Program-made: the position numbers and the translations under genes
Shown here: one piece after another, positions 12,024-24,833 of the stretch
How the letters are laid out: every line of letters starts with the position of its first letter
How positions within the stretch are numbered: the first letter of the stretch is position 1
NCBI GenBank assembly: GCA_009761415.1
Contig: QUOL01000004.1
Location: forward strand, 1,612,001-1,676,000
DNA from: Sarcomyxa edulis
Taxonomy: Eukaryota > Basidiomycota > Agaricomycetes > Agaricales > Mycenaceae
Reading direction: 5' to 3'
Length of the DNA stretch: 64,000 bases
The notes under the pieces: generated by a model
Seen by the model: only the letters and a program-made list of their open reading frames with translations
Databases searched by the model: none
Told to the model about the DNA's origin: nothing

Positions 12024-15000
12024 TTACATGCCCCCTCTTGTCAATCGAGTCCGTTTACGCTTCCTTCCCTTTCGTCGCGTTCCAGGGCCCTGAGCTTCCG
12101 CATCTTCAGGATCACCAACTCCGTAAGCCTCATCGCCTTCTGAAGAGTCCTCGCCCGTTCCGTGGTTGCTTCCCATGTCACTACCATCTATGAGCTCGTC
12201 TGCATCTCCGTTGACTGGGCCATTTTGGGCAGCGGCTGAGCCGGCGTTTGCAGCGGCGGCGTCTTTTGCATCCTGCTTGCGCTTCTTTGTAGCAGCAGTT
12301 TTGGCTTTGGTTGCGGCACGTTTTGCCTGCTGTCGCTCGGCCAAACCCATAGCAATGTCTGTGTGTCGTTTTTTACCGTCCAAGAAGAGACGACGAGGCG
12401 CTGTGAGATATCTGGGAAGAAATTTACGAAGTAGGGTAGCATTGTGCAGAGCATGCGTGTTGATGATGAAGCGACCATCGTCCTTGTGAGAGATCGAGTG
12501 AATGACACGGTCTGTATCTTGACGTTCTTGACGTTCCGGAGTGACTCCAGTTGCCGCGCAGCCCGCTGCCTGGCAGTCGTGCTGGACATTCATCACGAAT
12601 TGTATGGACTTTGTGATATTCAATGGCTAAGATCAGAATAAGTCATACATTAGTAGATGGCTCAGAACTCACATCGGATGGAAGTACTACAAACTGTTGA
12701 CTTGGGTCACTGCCCGAGCCGCGTGCACCAGGTCGGCGTCCAAGTACGGGCATACCTAACTTGAAGTGAAGGGCTTCTGCGAGAGCAAACTCTTCTACCG
12801 TTACGAGGCCTTGCCCTGAACTGCTATTCATTGCTGGCAACAGAATATCCGTTACATGGCCAATCATTGGCGTATCCTGGATTTCCCGACTTCATTTACT
12901 CGTCAAGATTCTGAGTAGCGAGTCTTACGCACCTCACGAAGTCGAATTACAACCCATGAACCAACCTTGAATCTATCACCCGAGACAGCAGTACCGTACA
13001 CGCCTTTGAGCCATTCTACGTTGGCATCAATCTTAATCTCGAAAGGGTCTCGAGAACCGTTTAGGGTCGCAAGTTCAGTGGTGCGAAACACCGTACGTTT
13101 ATTTCGAGCAGGACCTTTGATGAGCCCAGGTGTCCACATGGGCTCAGGCGACCAACCCAGATGTTGTTGTAAGATGGGAGTCTTTCGAAGCAAGCTTCGA
13201 ACATCTGTACCAGCCTGTATCCAGGCAGAGTCTTGAAGCCAGTATCCTCCGCTGAGAATGTGTTTCACGCGATCCAGATCGGCGAATTTCAAGGCAATGT
13301 CACGGCTGGGGGCTTGATGATTGCTAAGGACTGAGCACATGCGAAAAATGGCGTTGAAACACTCAAACACCTCGGTAGAGAAACGGACAGCAGGCCCTCG
13401 GCGGCGGATGTTCTCAATGAGATGCACGAGAACATGCAGCTTGATTTTGATCAGGATCTTTGTCGGATCAAGGTTCGCGAACGCGTCGAGGACATTGTCG
13501 ATAAGGATCGTGAGATCAGCCTACAAAGGTCCAGTCAACCTCCTGACACAACGAAAGCTCAGAGCACTCACAAGATATGCGTCCATGTCGTCAATGCTCG
13601 CTACCCAAACCATTGCTCCAAACTCTCCCATCGCTTTGACAAGGGTCAGTTGATCCGCGGTAGCAATATCCTGAACGTGGAATGCCATGGTCTGCATGAG
13701 GGTCTTGAAGTGTTTTCCTATGAGACCGTTGCGATACTGCATCATGTACGCCGCGCGGATCGGTGGTACTTTGAGACCATCAAGATTGGTGCTTTGGAGA
13801 CGAATCGTGAAAGTGTCGCGTTGGGCGGGAGTCCAGTTGGAGTGGAAATCGTACCATGTATATTTCTCAACCCCCAAGAGAATGGTGTGCAGTATTTCGA
13901 CCATGGTGTCTTGCGAGACATCGAAAACTGGCAAGGGATCTCTCCATTGAGACTCGACGAACAATATTGAGAAGAGAGCATACAACATACATTCCAGGTC
14001 TAGTAGTGCGTTGTACGGTTGGCTTGTTTGAGATCCTAGCCATTCGAAAAGAGCCGCCGAGATGCTGTCTGCAGTACAGGCTGGTCGAATAGATTGCATT
14101 TCGTGGCACTTGACTAATAAAATCTCGATCCAGTGTTGCGCGATCTTATCTTTCGTTCCAGTGTCTTTTTGAAGATCCTTGACACGAGATGCAACACCGT
14201 ACGTGGCCAGGCGCAGCTGCTCCAACACACAAGCACGAATTTCTTGCACATTTCGCGGCTCTCCTGGCTGGTTTTGTGAATACGAGGTTTATGTCAACAC
14301 AAAGGACTTAACTGACTGCATAGAATGCGTGATAGCCGTCCGGTGATTCTGTCAGTGTTGCTGGACCACCTATTAGGCACGTGCGGCATTTGCGATTCCC
14401 TTGATGCCCGATGTGTGAGCTTTCCTCTGATTGTTGCGGATTATCTGCAGGAGCGTCGGGAACGAGAGTGCGGAAGGAGCAGGGACGTCCAGTAGCGGCG
14501 TTATAGCAGCGGACCGGTTTAACGTGGGTAGAGCTGCATAATTTAGCAATCAGTGACGGTCGTAGATAAGAAAATATTGGTTCTGCATACTTAGATTGCT
14601 CAACTACAACTGCCAGTTGTTCGAGAGCACAGGCGTGCGGAGAAGTTGAGACAAAGCGAACAAAGTATTCTTGTTGTAAAAGACGCCCCGGTAAATTGGC
14701 ATTGGCCATATACACATTGATATGCTTTTGATACTGCTTTGAGCGTGCCCCCGAGACATCATCTGCCCATACTGGCATCCAGATAGTGAAAAGGTCTTCA
14801 CCATCATCAATCTTCCGGTGGAGATTGGGGATACGCGTAGCAAACTCTTCGCACTGAGCTGGATATCTGAGTCAGCAGATTGGTCAATTCTCGGGCGCAG
14901 GAGGTCAGGGCATACGGGTGAAGCGAAATGGTCCTTTCTCTTGTTTTGTGAGGTCCTCGTAATTGTTCTTGAACATTTCCAAGGGTATTCGTACGGTGGT

Positions 15001-16424
15001 CTCGGTAGCGACAGACAACACGGTGGACTGATAGGTCTTCATTAGTAGCAACCAAATACGATCTGCATTCTAGAAACAACGTACCTCAACACCCGCTACT
15101 AAATAGCAGTCAGCGTGAGTCTGTCCCTTCTGGTCTATCCACATCTGAGGAATAACCCAGCGGCCATCTTGGAGTTCAGCAATCTCGTGAATATAATAAC
15201 GTTTGATGCCAATCAAGATAGACGGTGTCAGTTTATCCAATGGGACCTCATGCCAACGACCATTTTTAACTTGCCACATCTCGGAAATGGGCCTATCGCC
15301 CGAGCCCGAGACATCTTCTGGATACTTTTGGATGTGAGGAGAAACTTCGGGATTGCCGAAGTCCTGACAAGAACATCAGATGAGTACAGCAAGGTCATTG
15401 ACATCGAAGAACTTACTTTTGCAACCATGTCACGGATATCGTTGACGTAGAATAGATTTCCAAGGTCTGATGTATGCGGATTAGTTGATATGCCGCAAGA
15501 AGCACGGATCTTCTTCTGCATGGCTCGAAATGACTTGAAGGAAGGGACATTTCGGGCACTACATTCACGCATAGCCCAAAGTATCATTTTGAACTGACTT
15601 GAAGACATACGCAATCGAGGCAAGTTGTCAAGAATGTCCAAGGTACACATCTAAAAGACATATGGTCAGTACGAATACAGCTGGCGACATGGATACGGAC
15701 CGTTTTGTTGCCATATGGGGCATAGTTGTGTGTCGGGGCAACACCGGCAAACTCTCGATAGATGTCTTCATCATTGCCTTCCTCATACAACTCCTCGTAA
15801 TCTGCTTGGTGCTGGGCCCCTTGTGGAATCGTCTCATCATCAGCACCTTCAAACTCTTCTTCGACGGCAGCTAACCGCAACATTTCAATTTCGTGTCGCA
15901 AGAGTTCGGTTTCTTGATCGATGTCTGGAGGGTTGATTACACCAAAGAACTGTTCCTTCTCTTCCAGTGTAAACTCAAAGTCCTCCGCGTCAACTCCATT
16001 AGAATCTTGACCTGTCAGAGGCCCTATAAATGGTCGTGGTGGAATGGGATGTGATGGCGCGGGATTCTGAAGGCCTACAAAAGGTCCGTAGTATAGGGCA
16101 TTGTACTGGTTCTGACTTTCCTGAGCTGAGGCTCTGTTCCTTTCACAGCTTTCGATGGATTTGAGATGCGTGAGCGTATTCAAGTGAGCCCTCCATGACG
16201 GTCGCTTCATCCAGGTGACGGTGGAGCTTTCTTGGGCTTCTTTGCATGTCAAACAACCGACCTGACCTGTATTGGTGTCTTCCAGACACTCTTCAAGCAA
16301 CGAAGGTCAGCCTGCATCAGATTTTGTATTTTTCCAACGGTGCAGTCTCATATCAGACTCAAGAATAAGAGTATAGCTCACCTGGACCAAACGAGCGAGG
16401 CTCAACAGGACGCCGTTGCGCCAT
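12024..16424 (-). CDS. Large multicopy-family protein, transposon-like, unknown function
   Basis: This minus-strand gene spans many exons. It begins near ATG 16424 (MAQRRPVEP) and ends with a basic tail (GRKRKRTRLTRGGM) before the stop at 12024. Near the start is a Cys/His pair set, GCLTC followed by HLNTLTH, that looks like a C2H2 finger. The middle includes FYVNDIRDMVAK, a segment with MWQVKNGRWHEVPLDKL, and SSHIGHQGNRKCRTC, a likely second zinc site. Near the C-terminus is VQHDCQAAGC followed by a Lys/Ala-rich region. I recall this arrangement as a large multicopy family in Agaricomycetes associated with mobile DNA, but I cannot assign it to a named transposase superfamily. The join between the first short exon and the exon ending near 16300 hits a stop in my reading, so the 5' end may be misread or damaged. 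No terminal inverted repeats were found by eye. Confidence 0.5.
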
Positions 16425-16636
16425 GAAAGTTGGCTCCAGATTACTGACTGTTGCAGAGGTTGAATTGAGGACCACGCAGATCAAGGACCTGTTGAAGATC
16501 AACTGGAGAGTCAACCGTTGGAGACACTCGAATCTGAGTCCCAATCCGGTAAGTAAATTTTTGTCGCGTTCAACTTCAAATCGTGGCTTCTCTGCAATCC
16601 TCGCGAGACGTTCCAACATCTGCAGCAGTCTTCAGT

Positions 16637-18037
16637 ATGGACGGAGTTGACACCTCTCTTGATGCTATCCCTGGCCTTGAGTTTTTCATAACACAAGTGC
16701 GAGGGCAACAAGTAGAGAATGAAGCGCGTCAACGAGACGTTGACCAATTATCTTCGAGTCCTGGTCAATCCACTGAAATTGACGGGACTCCACACCACGG
16801 TACCGTTCGAAATCGTGACGAATTTGAAGATACATTGGAGTCTTCACCACTGGCTGGTGCCCTCTTCGTACCTCCTGGAATGTTTACTGTCGAGCAGGCC
16901 CGAGCACTGAAGAGGAGCAAGACGCTCTCCGCCGAGTCTGATGCAGATGCTGACAGATACATGAAGGTGAGTAAATAACCATTGTATTGTCAGCGGGCGC
17001 CTTGAGACCCACTTGTACACTCAGACAGCAAATCCCATGGAACACGCATTCATGAACTACCTGGTAGTGCTCCAGAGCCGTGACCTCTTGATGACACTGA
17101 GCGGTGAGGCTGCTAGCCGCTACAAGATTCCCGATACTGTCAAAGTAAGTCGGTAAAATCTCAGCCTGCGATTTCGTCGACTGATCATATCAATCTAGAA
17201 AACTGCCCAAGATTATGCACAGCTGACTATAATGTCTCCATCGTTGTTTGCCTACCGGAGTGGGGACCTACCCAGGACTGTTCTGGTATGCGGAACTGTA
17301 TCCTGAAATCACAAATGAGTGTTCTGACTTCCTTTGTAGAAATCCATGCGGGATTGTTCTGTGGCAGATCTCCCCCTCCCGAGCGAGACGGGACGTTGTG
17401 ATGTCATACTTACATGCATTTCCAAGGCGTTGACGGACTGGCGGTGCCACGTCAAGACCTGTGTAAGCTGTCATCATTGTAACCTCGGGGTTCATGCACC
17501 AACTTATTGGTCTTTAGATCTCAAAAGGTTCGAATGAGAATAACAAGGAAAACCTTCAAGATATAGCTACTCTGACTCGTGGATGTATCGGAAGTTCCAA
17601 AGCAAGACCCACGGCTGCACTTTACATCAGAGTCGCATAGCTGGTATGATTCCCTTTCCCTCCAAGTCTCGCAAATGTCGAAGCACTTATACATCACTGC
17701 AGAGATATCAATTCCGCGTCTTCTTACATGCGCAGAACACGGTAAATGCAACAAGGAAGGATGACAGCGAGAAATTCTGGGTTGCGGTCGACAAAGACCT
17801 CGTCAAATGGCGTGTTACATTCAAAACTCCCACCGAACTGGAAAGGTATCTACTTACAGTGTCTTTCTCTTCTTGAGAGCTGACATATGTGTATGAAGTG
17901 CTTTCCAGACAAACTACGAAGAGGACAAGAAGAGATTTGGGAAGCCCGACACAACAAAGGCAACCGTGAAGACAAGTGATCTCGAGAAGTGGCTTGTTAC
18001 CATCAACAAAAATTCTCGGGACATGGCCACCGGGTGA
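16637..18037 (+). CDS. Hypothetical protein, divergent neighbour of the transposon-like gene
   Basis: The most certain exon ends at 16966 and can start at ATG 16637 (MDGVDTSLDAIPG). An upstream start at 16423 spliced in is also possible. Further exons encode TANPMEHAFMNYLVVLQ, then KTAQDYAQLTIMSPSLF, then a segment WMYRKFQSKTHGCTLHQ, and finally a Lys-rich end NKNSRDMATG with stop at 18037. The intron at 17522-17570 is my inference to keep the frame open. The overall length is about 350-400 residues. I do not recognise a domain. Divergent orientation from the transposon-like gene, with starts overlapping near 16424, suggests a shared promoter or a common mobile unit, but this is inference. 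Confidence 0.4.
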
Positions 18038-19505
18038 TTTTAGAGTAGTCGTCCATAGTTTACAATATGTATACAAAGAAATGTCTTCCGACGTGCGCTC
18101 TGCTTTCGAGACGACTCGAGAGTCAGGGTGTCGACCAAACTCGTCACACAATCACATCGTGACATGTCACCTCACACTGCCACGCAAAGTTTTTTCCTTG
18201 TCGTTGTCCGACTCCGTCGACGAACCCAATATCCTCCCTCTCACCATGGCCTTATAGCCTTGAAGCTTGGAGCCATTTCTCTCTCTTTTTTTCTTGCCCT
18301 TATATCACTGACTATTTCTCCATCTCCTTATATCACAGAGGCTCTATCTCATCGCACCAAAGTCTCGAACTGGGATTTTTCGTGTCTGGCCGTTGTCTTC
18401 GCAAGCCTTCGAATGGCTTCTTGCTGGAGCTATATCAAGAACTCAGGATCCTCTGGTTTCTGTCATACTTGCTCGCTTGCAATCCGATGCTCTGGGAGGC
18501 CCATCTTGGACTGTCGACCACATGCTATATCTTCGTCTCCTGCGTAATCTCACTGGAGTGCCTATGGAACTGCTGGCTCGAAGACTTGGTATTCTAATTC
18601 TCGAAGGGAGATCCTGCATGGTGTCTGAATGATTCCTTCGATAGCTAGGCAGTACAGGTACATATTTTCTTCTACCACTACGCAGCTTGCCTAACCGGGG
18701 TTCTTTTTTTTCCAGTGCAATGATTCATGTGGTGGCCGATATCTGGGTGTTAGCAGGAAAGAAAGTTTAGGGGGGTGGAGTGGGTTTTCGGTCCAGTCTG
18801 TACATTCTGGATTCGAGTCAATATAAATTTTCCACCGTCTCTATCTTCGAATGCGTGAATAGTTTGATTTTCTGCAACATATAAAACAAGGTATCTGCAA
18901 CCTCTGTCTCAGGTTGATACAGGCTCTTGTAAATGTAAGAAGCCAATCTCGTAGAAAGATCGAGCAGCCTTCCCAGAACATCTTACTGGATCTCTCTGGG
19001 ATACCAGGAGACATGTTAGGTTAAGACCGACTCAAATGATGATTTTTTGACTGTGTATTGCAACATCGGAGAAACCTCATTCATCATCGATCAGATGCAC
19101 GAGCGGGGTCATCCGCAGAGCGTCGGCTCAACATCATCCAAACATCCGAAAATTCTAGTGGTGTAGCTGGACGTTTAGACTGTGACACGAAAGGTCGCGT
19201 GCTTTGTGACGTGACGTGGAATTCCTTGTCCCAATGGATGACGAGTCACGTGTCTCACGTCGATTCAAAGTACACTGAGTTCAGCTCCAGTGCAGTCACC
19301 TAGTCACCTCTCCGTAGGTTTCTCCTCGTTGTCTCTGAGCTTTCAATCAGCGTGATAACGTTTGAACGATTGGTTAGCAGATTTCCATTGTTTCTACCTA
19401 AGAGTGTTGGTCGGAGTTGGGTCGGAGCTTCAATATCGGACCAGTGCCACTGGCCGTGATCGATCCTCTTCTTTCTCTTCTTTACAAGTTACTCCGAACC
19501 TCATC
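18038..19505. other. Intergenic region; left part unknown, right part duplicated
   Basis: No supported gene was found. An open frame at 18393-18632 on the plus strand (FEWLLAGAISRTQ and following) has no clear start or splice partner and may be a gene remnant. From 19169 rightwards the sequence is the upstream region of the FunK1 gene and is repeated at 55584. Confidence 0.5.
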
Positions 19506-22163
19506 ATGGCCTTCAATATCTCACAAGACACGCCCGCGAGACCCAAGTCTACCCATGATCCTAATTTCTCTCGCTCGACTTTGCAAGAGATGAGGGTTGC
19601 CGTACTCAAGGATGTTGGGATATGCCCTGTTGTCACAATCGAAACTTTCTTTACCGAATTACTGCCTTCGTTATCTGGCTCTCCCAACTTGGTTGTTGAA
19701 ATAGAGCAGGAGCTACGTGCCTCCGGCAAGCTTGCGCGCTCCGCTGCTGGTGGAGATACATGGCCCAATATGGTACGCCCTGGCAAGTCACGCGAAGTCG
19801 AGTCTCGGGCCTTCGCACCCCTGGAAGATATCATTCAATCCATCATAGCCAAGGTCGCTATTGCCAAGAACTTTGATCCCGAACTTGTTTTTCAGGCTGA
19901 CGGGAGCAATCCGCTACCTAACATAAACCCGCAAGGTAGTACCACGATGCCCGATGGCGTTTTCAGCGTCCCTTCCTCTGTAGAAAGGTCCATTCTGAGC
20001 AATACAAAGGCGGGCGTACCTTGGTGGGAACAGGTCCTGCTTTCCGGTGAATTCAAGAAGAAGAAGAGGAAAGAGGATCTCCAAGATGTACGTGGCTTGA
20101 AACTACTACTAACAACTATTCTATCGTCCTGATCCGCTGCTGCTAACAGGACGTGGAGAAGCTGTTATGGAACATGAACCATGTGATGCGTAGCGACCCC
20201 CGTCGGCGATTTACATTTGGCATCACAGCTGAGAATACTACGATGCGCATCTGGTACTGTAGTCGTACGGCTGTGGTCGTGACCCAACCATTTGATTACT
20301 TCGAGGTGAGTCATACATCAGTCATGCCTCGACGCATTCTTAGCGGAGTATTCCTTTAGCAATCTAGCCATCTCATCAGGCTAGTTGCCAGCTTAGCATG
20401 TGCAACAGAGACCCAACGCGGATTTGATCCCACTATGCGCCTGGTCCAGGGCTGGGAGCAGACTCACCCCATGTACGACATCGATGTTTACACTGATGCT
20501 GATACCCCTCCTACCACCTACCGTAGTAGGGTGCTTCTATCGGATTTCGGGGCCCACGCTCTCCGTGGACGTGCCACTCGAGTTTTTGAGGTCCAACTTC
20601 TTGTAAACGGCGAACCCACTGGTGATTTTCACGCGTTGAAAGACGTTTGGGTCGACTTTGACCGCGATACGGAAGGCAAATTGTTGGAAGATATCGAGGC
20701 CAGCATCGGAGAAGAAGACAAAGAGGCATTCAGGAGACATTTCATGACCAAACTGGAGCATGGGTATGTATACGTTCCGAATGAAGAAGGGAGTCTCGTC
20801 ATAGACCGTGCTTTCACGCCGACCACCTATTCTGTAGTTGATGGGGTTAGACGTTGGTCATATTTCGACCTTGGGTTTACAAAGTCTCGAGGACCCGAGA
20901 CAAAGCGAAGCGGCTGTCCCCTGGATGAATCCAAGCCTCCCGAAAAGTCAATGGGTTTCTCAAACAAAAACCATTATCGAATCGTATTCAAAGACGTTGG
21001 AACACCTGTTTTCCAAATTACGTCCGTCAAGCTTATGTTCAAGGTTCTCGCTGACATCATGACGGGCATGTATCCTTTTCATCCTTTTTTTCCAGTATAC
21101 TGATATGGCACTGTTTCAGCCCTCGAGATTTTACATCGTGCTGGATGGATCCATCGCGACCTCAGCCCTAGCAACGTCTACGCGCACAATGGCGACGGAA
21201 AATTGAGTGACTTAGAGTATGCCAAAAAGCATACAGACAACTCTAAGCATGAAGTTCGGACGGTAATATTTTGTTTCCCGGCTGATCACCCTTTTGTACT
21301 GATTGACTCGTCATATTAGGGAACTGCCCAGTTCATGGCTTGTGAAGTTGAAAACCAGGCATTTCACTTTGGCAGAGTCCCTTTCCGAGCGAATGGGTTG
21401 CACGATATCGAATCCTCCCTCTGGATCGTTATTTGGATGTTATTCTTCAGCACAGCTTCGGTATTGGATGAGCCTCCCGCCTCTGGTACCGATACTTCTG
21501 AGCAGCTCGAAGCTGCCTATAAACTTGTGTACAAGAATAGAAGAGGGACCATGATTGAGGATGACGCAACCCTATACCTTGGGTTCCAAACCCTAACTCC
21601 GAATGTGGCCTTCATCTGCCCGCTCTTGGAAGATGCCCGTGATTCTGTTGCGCGTCACCTAAAGATCGTGGGCAAAGCTCTTAGATTCGGAACGGCCACT
21701 ATACAGACTGTTCACTCCTTGTATACTTCGGTGTACACCTCCATTCGCACGGTGTACCAGACGATCTCGGATCAGGCTCCGCAAGAACTCTATCTTCACT
21801 TCATCACCAAGGATCCTTCTCCCAAGCGGAAAGAACGTGATGATACGTCGGAGTCCTCTCAAATCGACAAAGAGACTGAGGATAAGGCCTCACAAGTCAT
21901 GGACGAGGTCCCACTGGCGAAGAAAAGGCGTCAGTAGATGTACTATGGAACCTGTGCCCCTAGTCTCGTTATGCTCGGTGGTGTATGTACCGTTGATATT
22001 ATCTGTTGAATGAACCATCTATTATCCTTCAAATTCATTCTCAGTGGTCAGTTGATGGCCTATTCAAGTTTGCGGACGCGCGACACGTCGAGAACTTGAC
22101 GCGTCTGGGGCGTGAGAATAATGAGGTATTAGTGACGTCGCGACCTAAAAAGGGAATCCACTA
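19169..22163 (+). repeat. Segmental duplication, copy 1 (FunK1 locus)
   Basis: About 3 kb here matches 55584-58576 in the same orientation, covering upstream sequence, all exons and introns of the kinase and about 225 bases downstream. Most of it is nearly identical. Divergence is concentrated at about 21262-21690. Beyond 22163 the two copies lose similarity. Confidence 0.9.
19506..21937 (+). CDS. FunK1-type fungal protein kinase, copy 1
   Basis: Five exons, 19506-20087, 20150-20305, 20360-21065, 21120-21262 and 21320-21937, give 734 residues. The start MAFNISQDT is shared with the second copy. The kinase core has the catalytic-loop motif HRDLSPSN at about residue 490, and a DLEYAKK segment where other kinases have DFG. 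A GTAQFMA segment follows as the activation-segment counterpart, then DIESSLWIVIWML. This matches the FunK1 family (Pkinase_fungal), which is expanded in multicellular basidiomycetes. The substrate is unknown. The C-terminus is basic (KRKERDD and LAKKRRQ), possibly a nuclear localisation signal. The third intron appears to use a GC donor (21066-21067), because only this join gives the in-frame TALEILHRAGW. The gene looks intact. Confidence 0.85.
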
Positions 22164-22252
22164 GCCTTTCCTGGGCCTGAACGGGACCTTTCAAAGCCGG
22201 AGGCGGACGAGAAATTTGTTTTTAATCCAGTCGACTTACTTTCATTTTCAAC
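21938..22252. other. Intergenic region
   Basis: This 315-base gap contains the duplicated 3' flank of the kinase up to 22163 and then the unique promoter region of the next gene. No other feature is visible. Confidence 0.6.
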
Positions 22253-23413
22253 ATGCCTCTGCAATCCCCCATAATCGATACCCCAAAAAGCGAATCTTCT
22301 ACCTACTTTGACGCGCCCAACAACATGTCCGCGGAACCTACGTCCAACACTGACTCTAATCTGGCTCGAAATCCTTCTGTCAAGATAGCTAGTCACATTG
22401 GTAGTGAAAAGGAAGCTTCCAACGATTCTACGAACACTTATGTACACGAACAGTCTGATGCTCGCGAAGCAGAGGACGTCGTCACGAAACATCCGAACGG
22501 CAGCTCGGGTTGGTTGCCCACAGCTGAACCGACAGAGATCAATGCCAACGATACCCCCAATCGCACTGGTTCCATCCTCAAAAACCCATCTCCACCTATG
22601 AACGCACGCGAAACATCTCCTACTATTTCAGACGATGCCAATACAGGCAACAGGCACTCACCTCGCGATACTTCCATGACGTCGCTGTCAGGAAAACGTA
22701 GCGTGTTCACTACCCGTGATGGAGGTGCAGTCGATGGAGGCACGTTCATCAACGGTGCAGGCACTACTGGGCCGAATGCCAACCCCGATTTTAGCGAGGC
22801 AATGGCCCAGAGATCTGCTACAGCCGACGAGTCGTTGACAGCGAAGCAGAGTTCCAAAATCCAGAAAGTGGAGGGTGAGTAATCTCTTTTCCTTTTCGTC
22901 TCCTATATACCTGCTTAATGATGATTCGGATCAGCGAAAGAGGGCAAGAGACTCTCGAAGATCATAAGACAAGAAGCGAAGACCGAGAAACAAGCCGTCA
23001 CTGTCGCTATCAAAGAATTGGCCGAGTTGCAAAAGATCCAGAAAACGGCTGTCAAAGTCGGTCATCCCTTGGGTATCTTTTAATTTACGTTCAACTTACA
23101 AGAACTTGTATTCCAGCGTGAAGCTAAAGCACACACCGCACATACCAAAGCTCTCTCTGTCTTCCAGAAACACGAAGCCGTATTCCTTGCTGCACGATCC
23201 AAATACGAGGCTGCTCAATCGACGCTGTCATCGGAGACAGAGACCTTGGAATTGAACAGGAGTAACGCAAGGGAAGCGACCGAGAAGATGCAGGATAAGA
23301 GTGTCGAGGTCGAGAGTTTGAGGACCATGCTTGGAGTTGACGAGAGGGAGAGGGCAGTCAAGTTGGGAGAGCTGGACGCCGCTGGAGGTGGTGGGTTCAG
23401 CTGTTTCAGTTGA
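22253..23413 (+). CDS. Ncp1-like coiled-coil protein
   Basis: Exon 1 is 22253-22874, exon 2 starts at 22935 and the last exon runs from about 23117 to the stop at 23413. The donor after exon 2 (about 23056) is weak, gtcggt, so that join is less certain. The N-terminal 200 residues are low-complexity Ser/Thr/Asn/Pro-rich. The C-terminal part is a Lys/Glu/Ala-rich coiled coil containing AKEGKRLSKIIRQEAK, IKELAELQKIQKTAVK and an ending FSCFS. I recall this pattern as proteins annotated DNA binding protein Ncp1 in Agaricomycetes. The name is by resemblance and the molecular role is not established here. Confidence 0.6.
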
Positions 23414-24100
23414 AAGGCCTCACAACTACAACGAGGGGTGTTCGTTTGATGCGAATCTGACTCTGACAATGGTGTCATCAGTACTTTTTCCTCTTTTTTT
23501 TATTGATGTGTTTCCTATCTTTCTAAACTTCACAACGTCTCCATATACCCCACACGCGTCACTATCTGGTTTTCAGTCATAATTCGGTCCTACATATATC
23601 ATTCACGTTATTATTTTGGATTTCTTTCTCATGTCTTCATCATTTCTAGTTATTTACCTGTGCACTTGTTCTTCCGGCCGCTTGCAAAAACAATTGCACG
23701 ATTGAATCGACAATCATTGTGAATGCATTCTCTCGAGTATGCTATGACCCGGGTGCACGCGTCGGATTCCTATTGATCGAGGTCTTCGAGAACACTTCTT
23801 GTTCGTGGATCGTCGTGGCTGAAATATGGCCGTTGAGTATTCGGGGCAAATTTAGGAATGTCGATCGCTGCATCATCGAATTGGGTGAGGCTTCTAACAT
23901 CTCTCGAACCTTATACTGTACCGTTCCAACCGAGTGTTCACATAACACCAGCCTCCGTGAACTGAACAGTTAGTAGCATAGTCACGGTCACATCCGGCCG
24001 GTGAACACCTCCTTCGTAAAAACCACCATCTACCACCATTCACACAACTCAATTTTACTCACACTCGAAGACACAAATCACCTGTATACTTACCTTTGCT
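23414..24100. other. Intergenic region
   Basis: Apart from pyrimidine-rich tracts and short chance frames I see nothing in this roughly 690-base gap. An open frame at 23719-23973 has no recognisable residues. Confidence 0.5.
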
Positions 24101-24277
24101 ATGGCTGACTCGGAACCGCTGAGACTCTATTATCTACTCGAGGGCGTACGGGCGGAAAATTCTGACAGGGTGGAAATGTCCTCTGACCTTGAAGTCTTGG
24201 ATTCGAAGGAAGCTATTCATGCCGAGCATAGACGGTTTTTCCACGAGTATGATGCATCCGACTTAGATATTTGGAAG
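24101..24277 (+). pseudogene. Crinkler-like N-terminal domain fragment
   Basis: ATG 24101 opens 59 codons that end at a GTATGT donor. The order is a short beta-strand start (LRLYYLLEG), a central segment with IHAEHRRFFHEYDASDL, then DIWK at the exon end. This resembles the ubiquitin-like N-terminal domain of Crinkler-type proteins, which usually continues from LWKV into a linker and an effector domain. Here the next acceptor leads to stops in the frames I tried, and no C-terminal domain follows before the peptidase gene at 24834. It is best read as a truncated or decayed copy. The family assignment is by pattern only. Confidence 0.4.
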
Positions 24278-24833
24278 GTATGTCCATTGTGGTCGTAGAT
24301 GTCGCCTGCCAGGCGAGTCGCGTTATCCCTTGAGTATCAACAAGAGTATCGATTGGGCGGAGGGGACGGGGCCTGGTCAAGTGATTACAAAAGAGCACGA
24401 TTTGGCTATGCTAAAACTTATGAGCGTTGTATGACGTGACTGTTGGTGTGATCCACGCCTCCCTACTTGTGAGTATGCACTCAACCGGTACTTGCATCTA
24501 AACCTGACTGGAGCAATTAATATTTGTGAAGGTTCCCCCGATTTAGTATCATATTGTGTCAGATATGGCACGAGAGCCTAGAAAATGGCCTCCTCCGGCT
24601 TCCAAATTCATAGTGCCCATTCCCAGGCGCTCCGCTTCTCACTTCTGCCGGGAGAGGATGAAGTCGTTGCCCTGGCATGTTGAGCACAATTTTTATTATA
24701 GACAAGAGTCACCGGGCTTCAGTACCATGCGGAATGCGACTGCAGTTATCGTTACTCCGCGGTTATGGTGCGGCGATGCCTCTAAAGTCAAGGTATAAAG
24801 CAATTGTAGAAACCAAGACACTCCTCGCTATCG
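24278..24833. other. Intergenic region
   Basis: An open frame at 24556-24798 is the longest here and has no recognisable motif. It could include remnants of the Crinkler-like gene and the promoter of the peptidase. Confidence 0.4.

Noticed and set aside
17520..17540. tRNA B-box-like GGTTCGAAT
   Set aside because: There is no matching A box or cloverleaf around it, and it falls in a probable intron.
18128..18547. 139-codon plus-strand open frame
   Set aside because: It lacks an ATG at its start, overlaps other frames, and shows no domain or splice context; kept only as part of an intergenic note.
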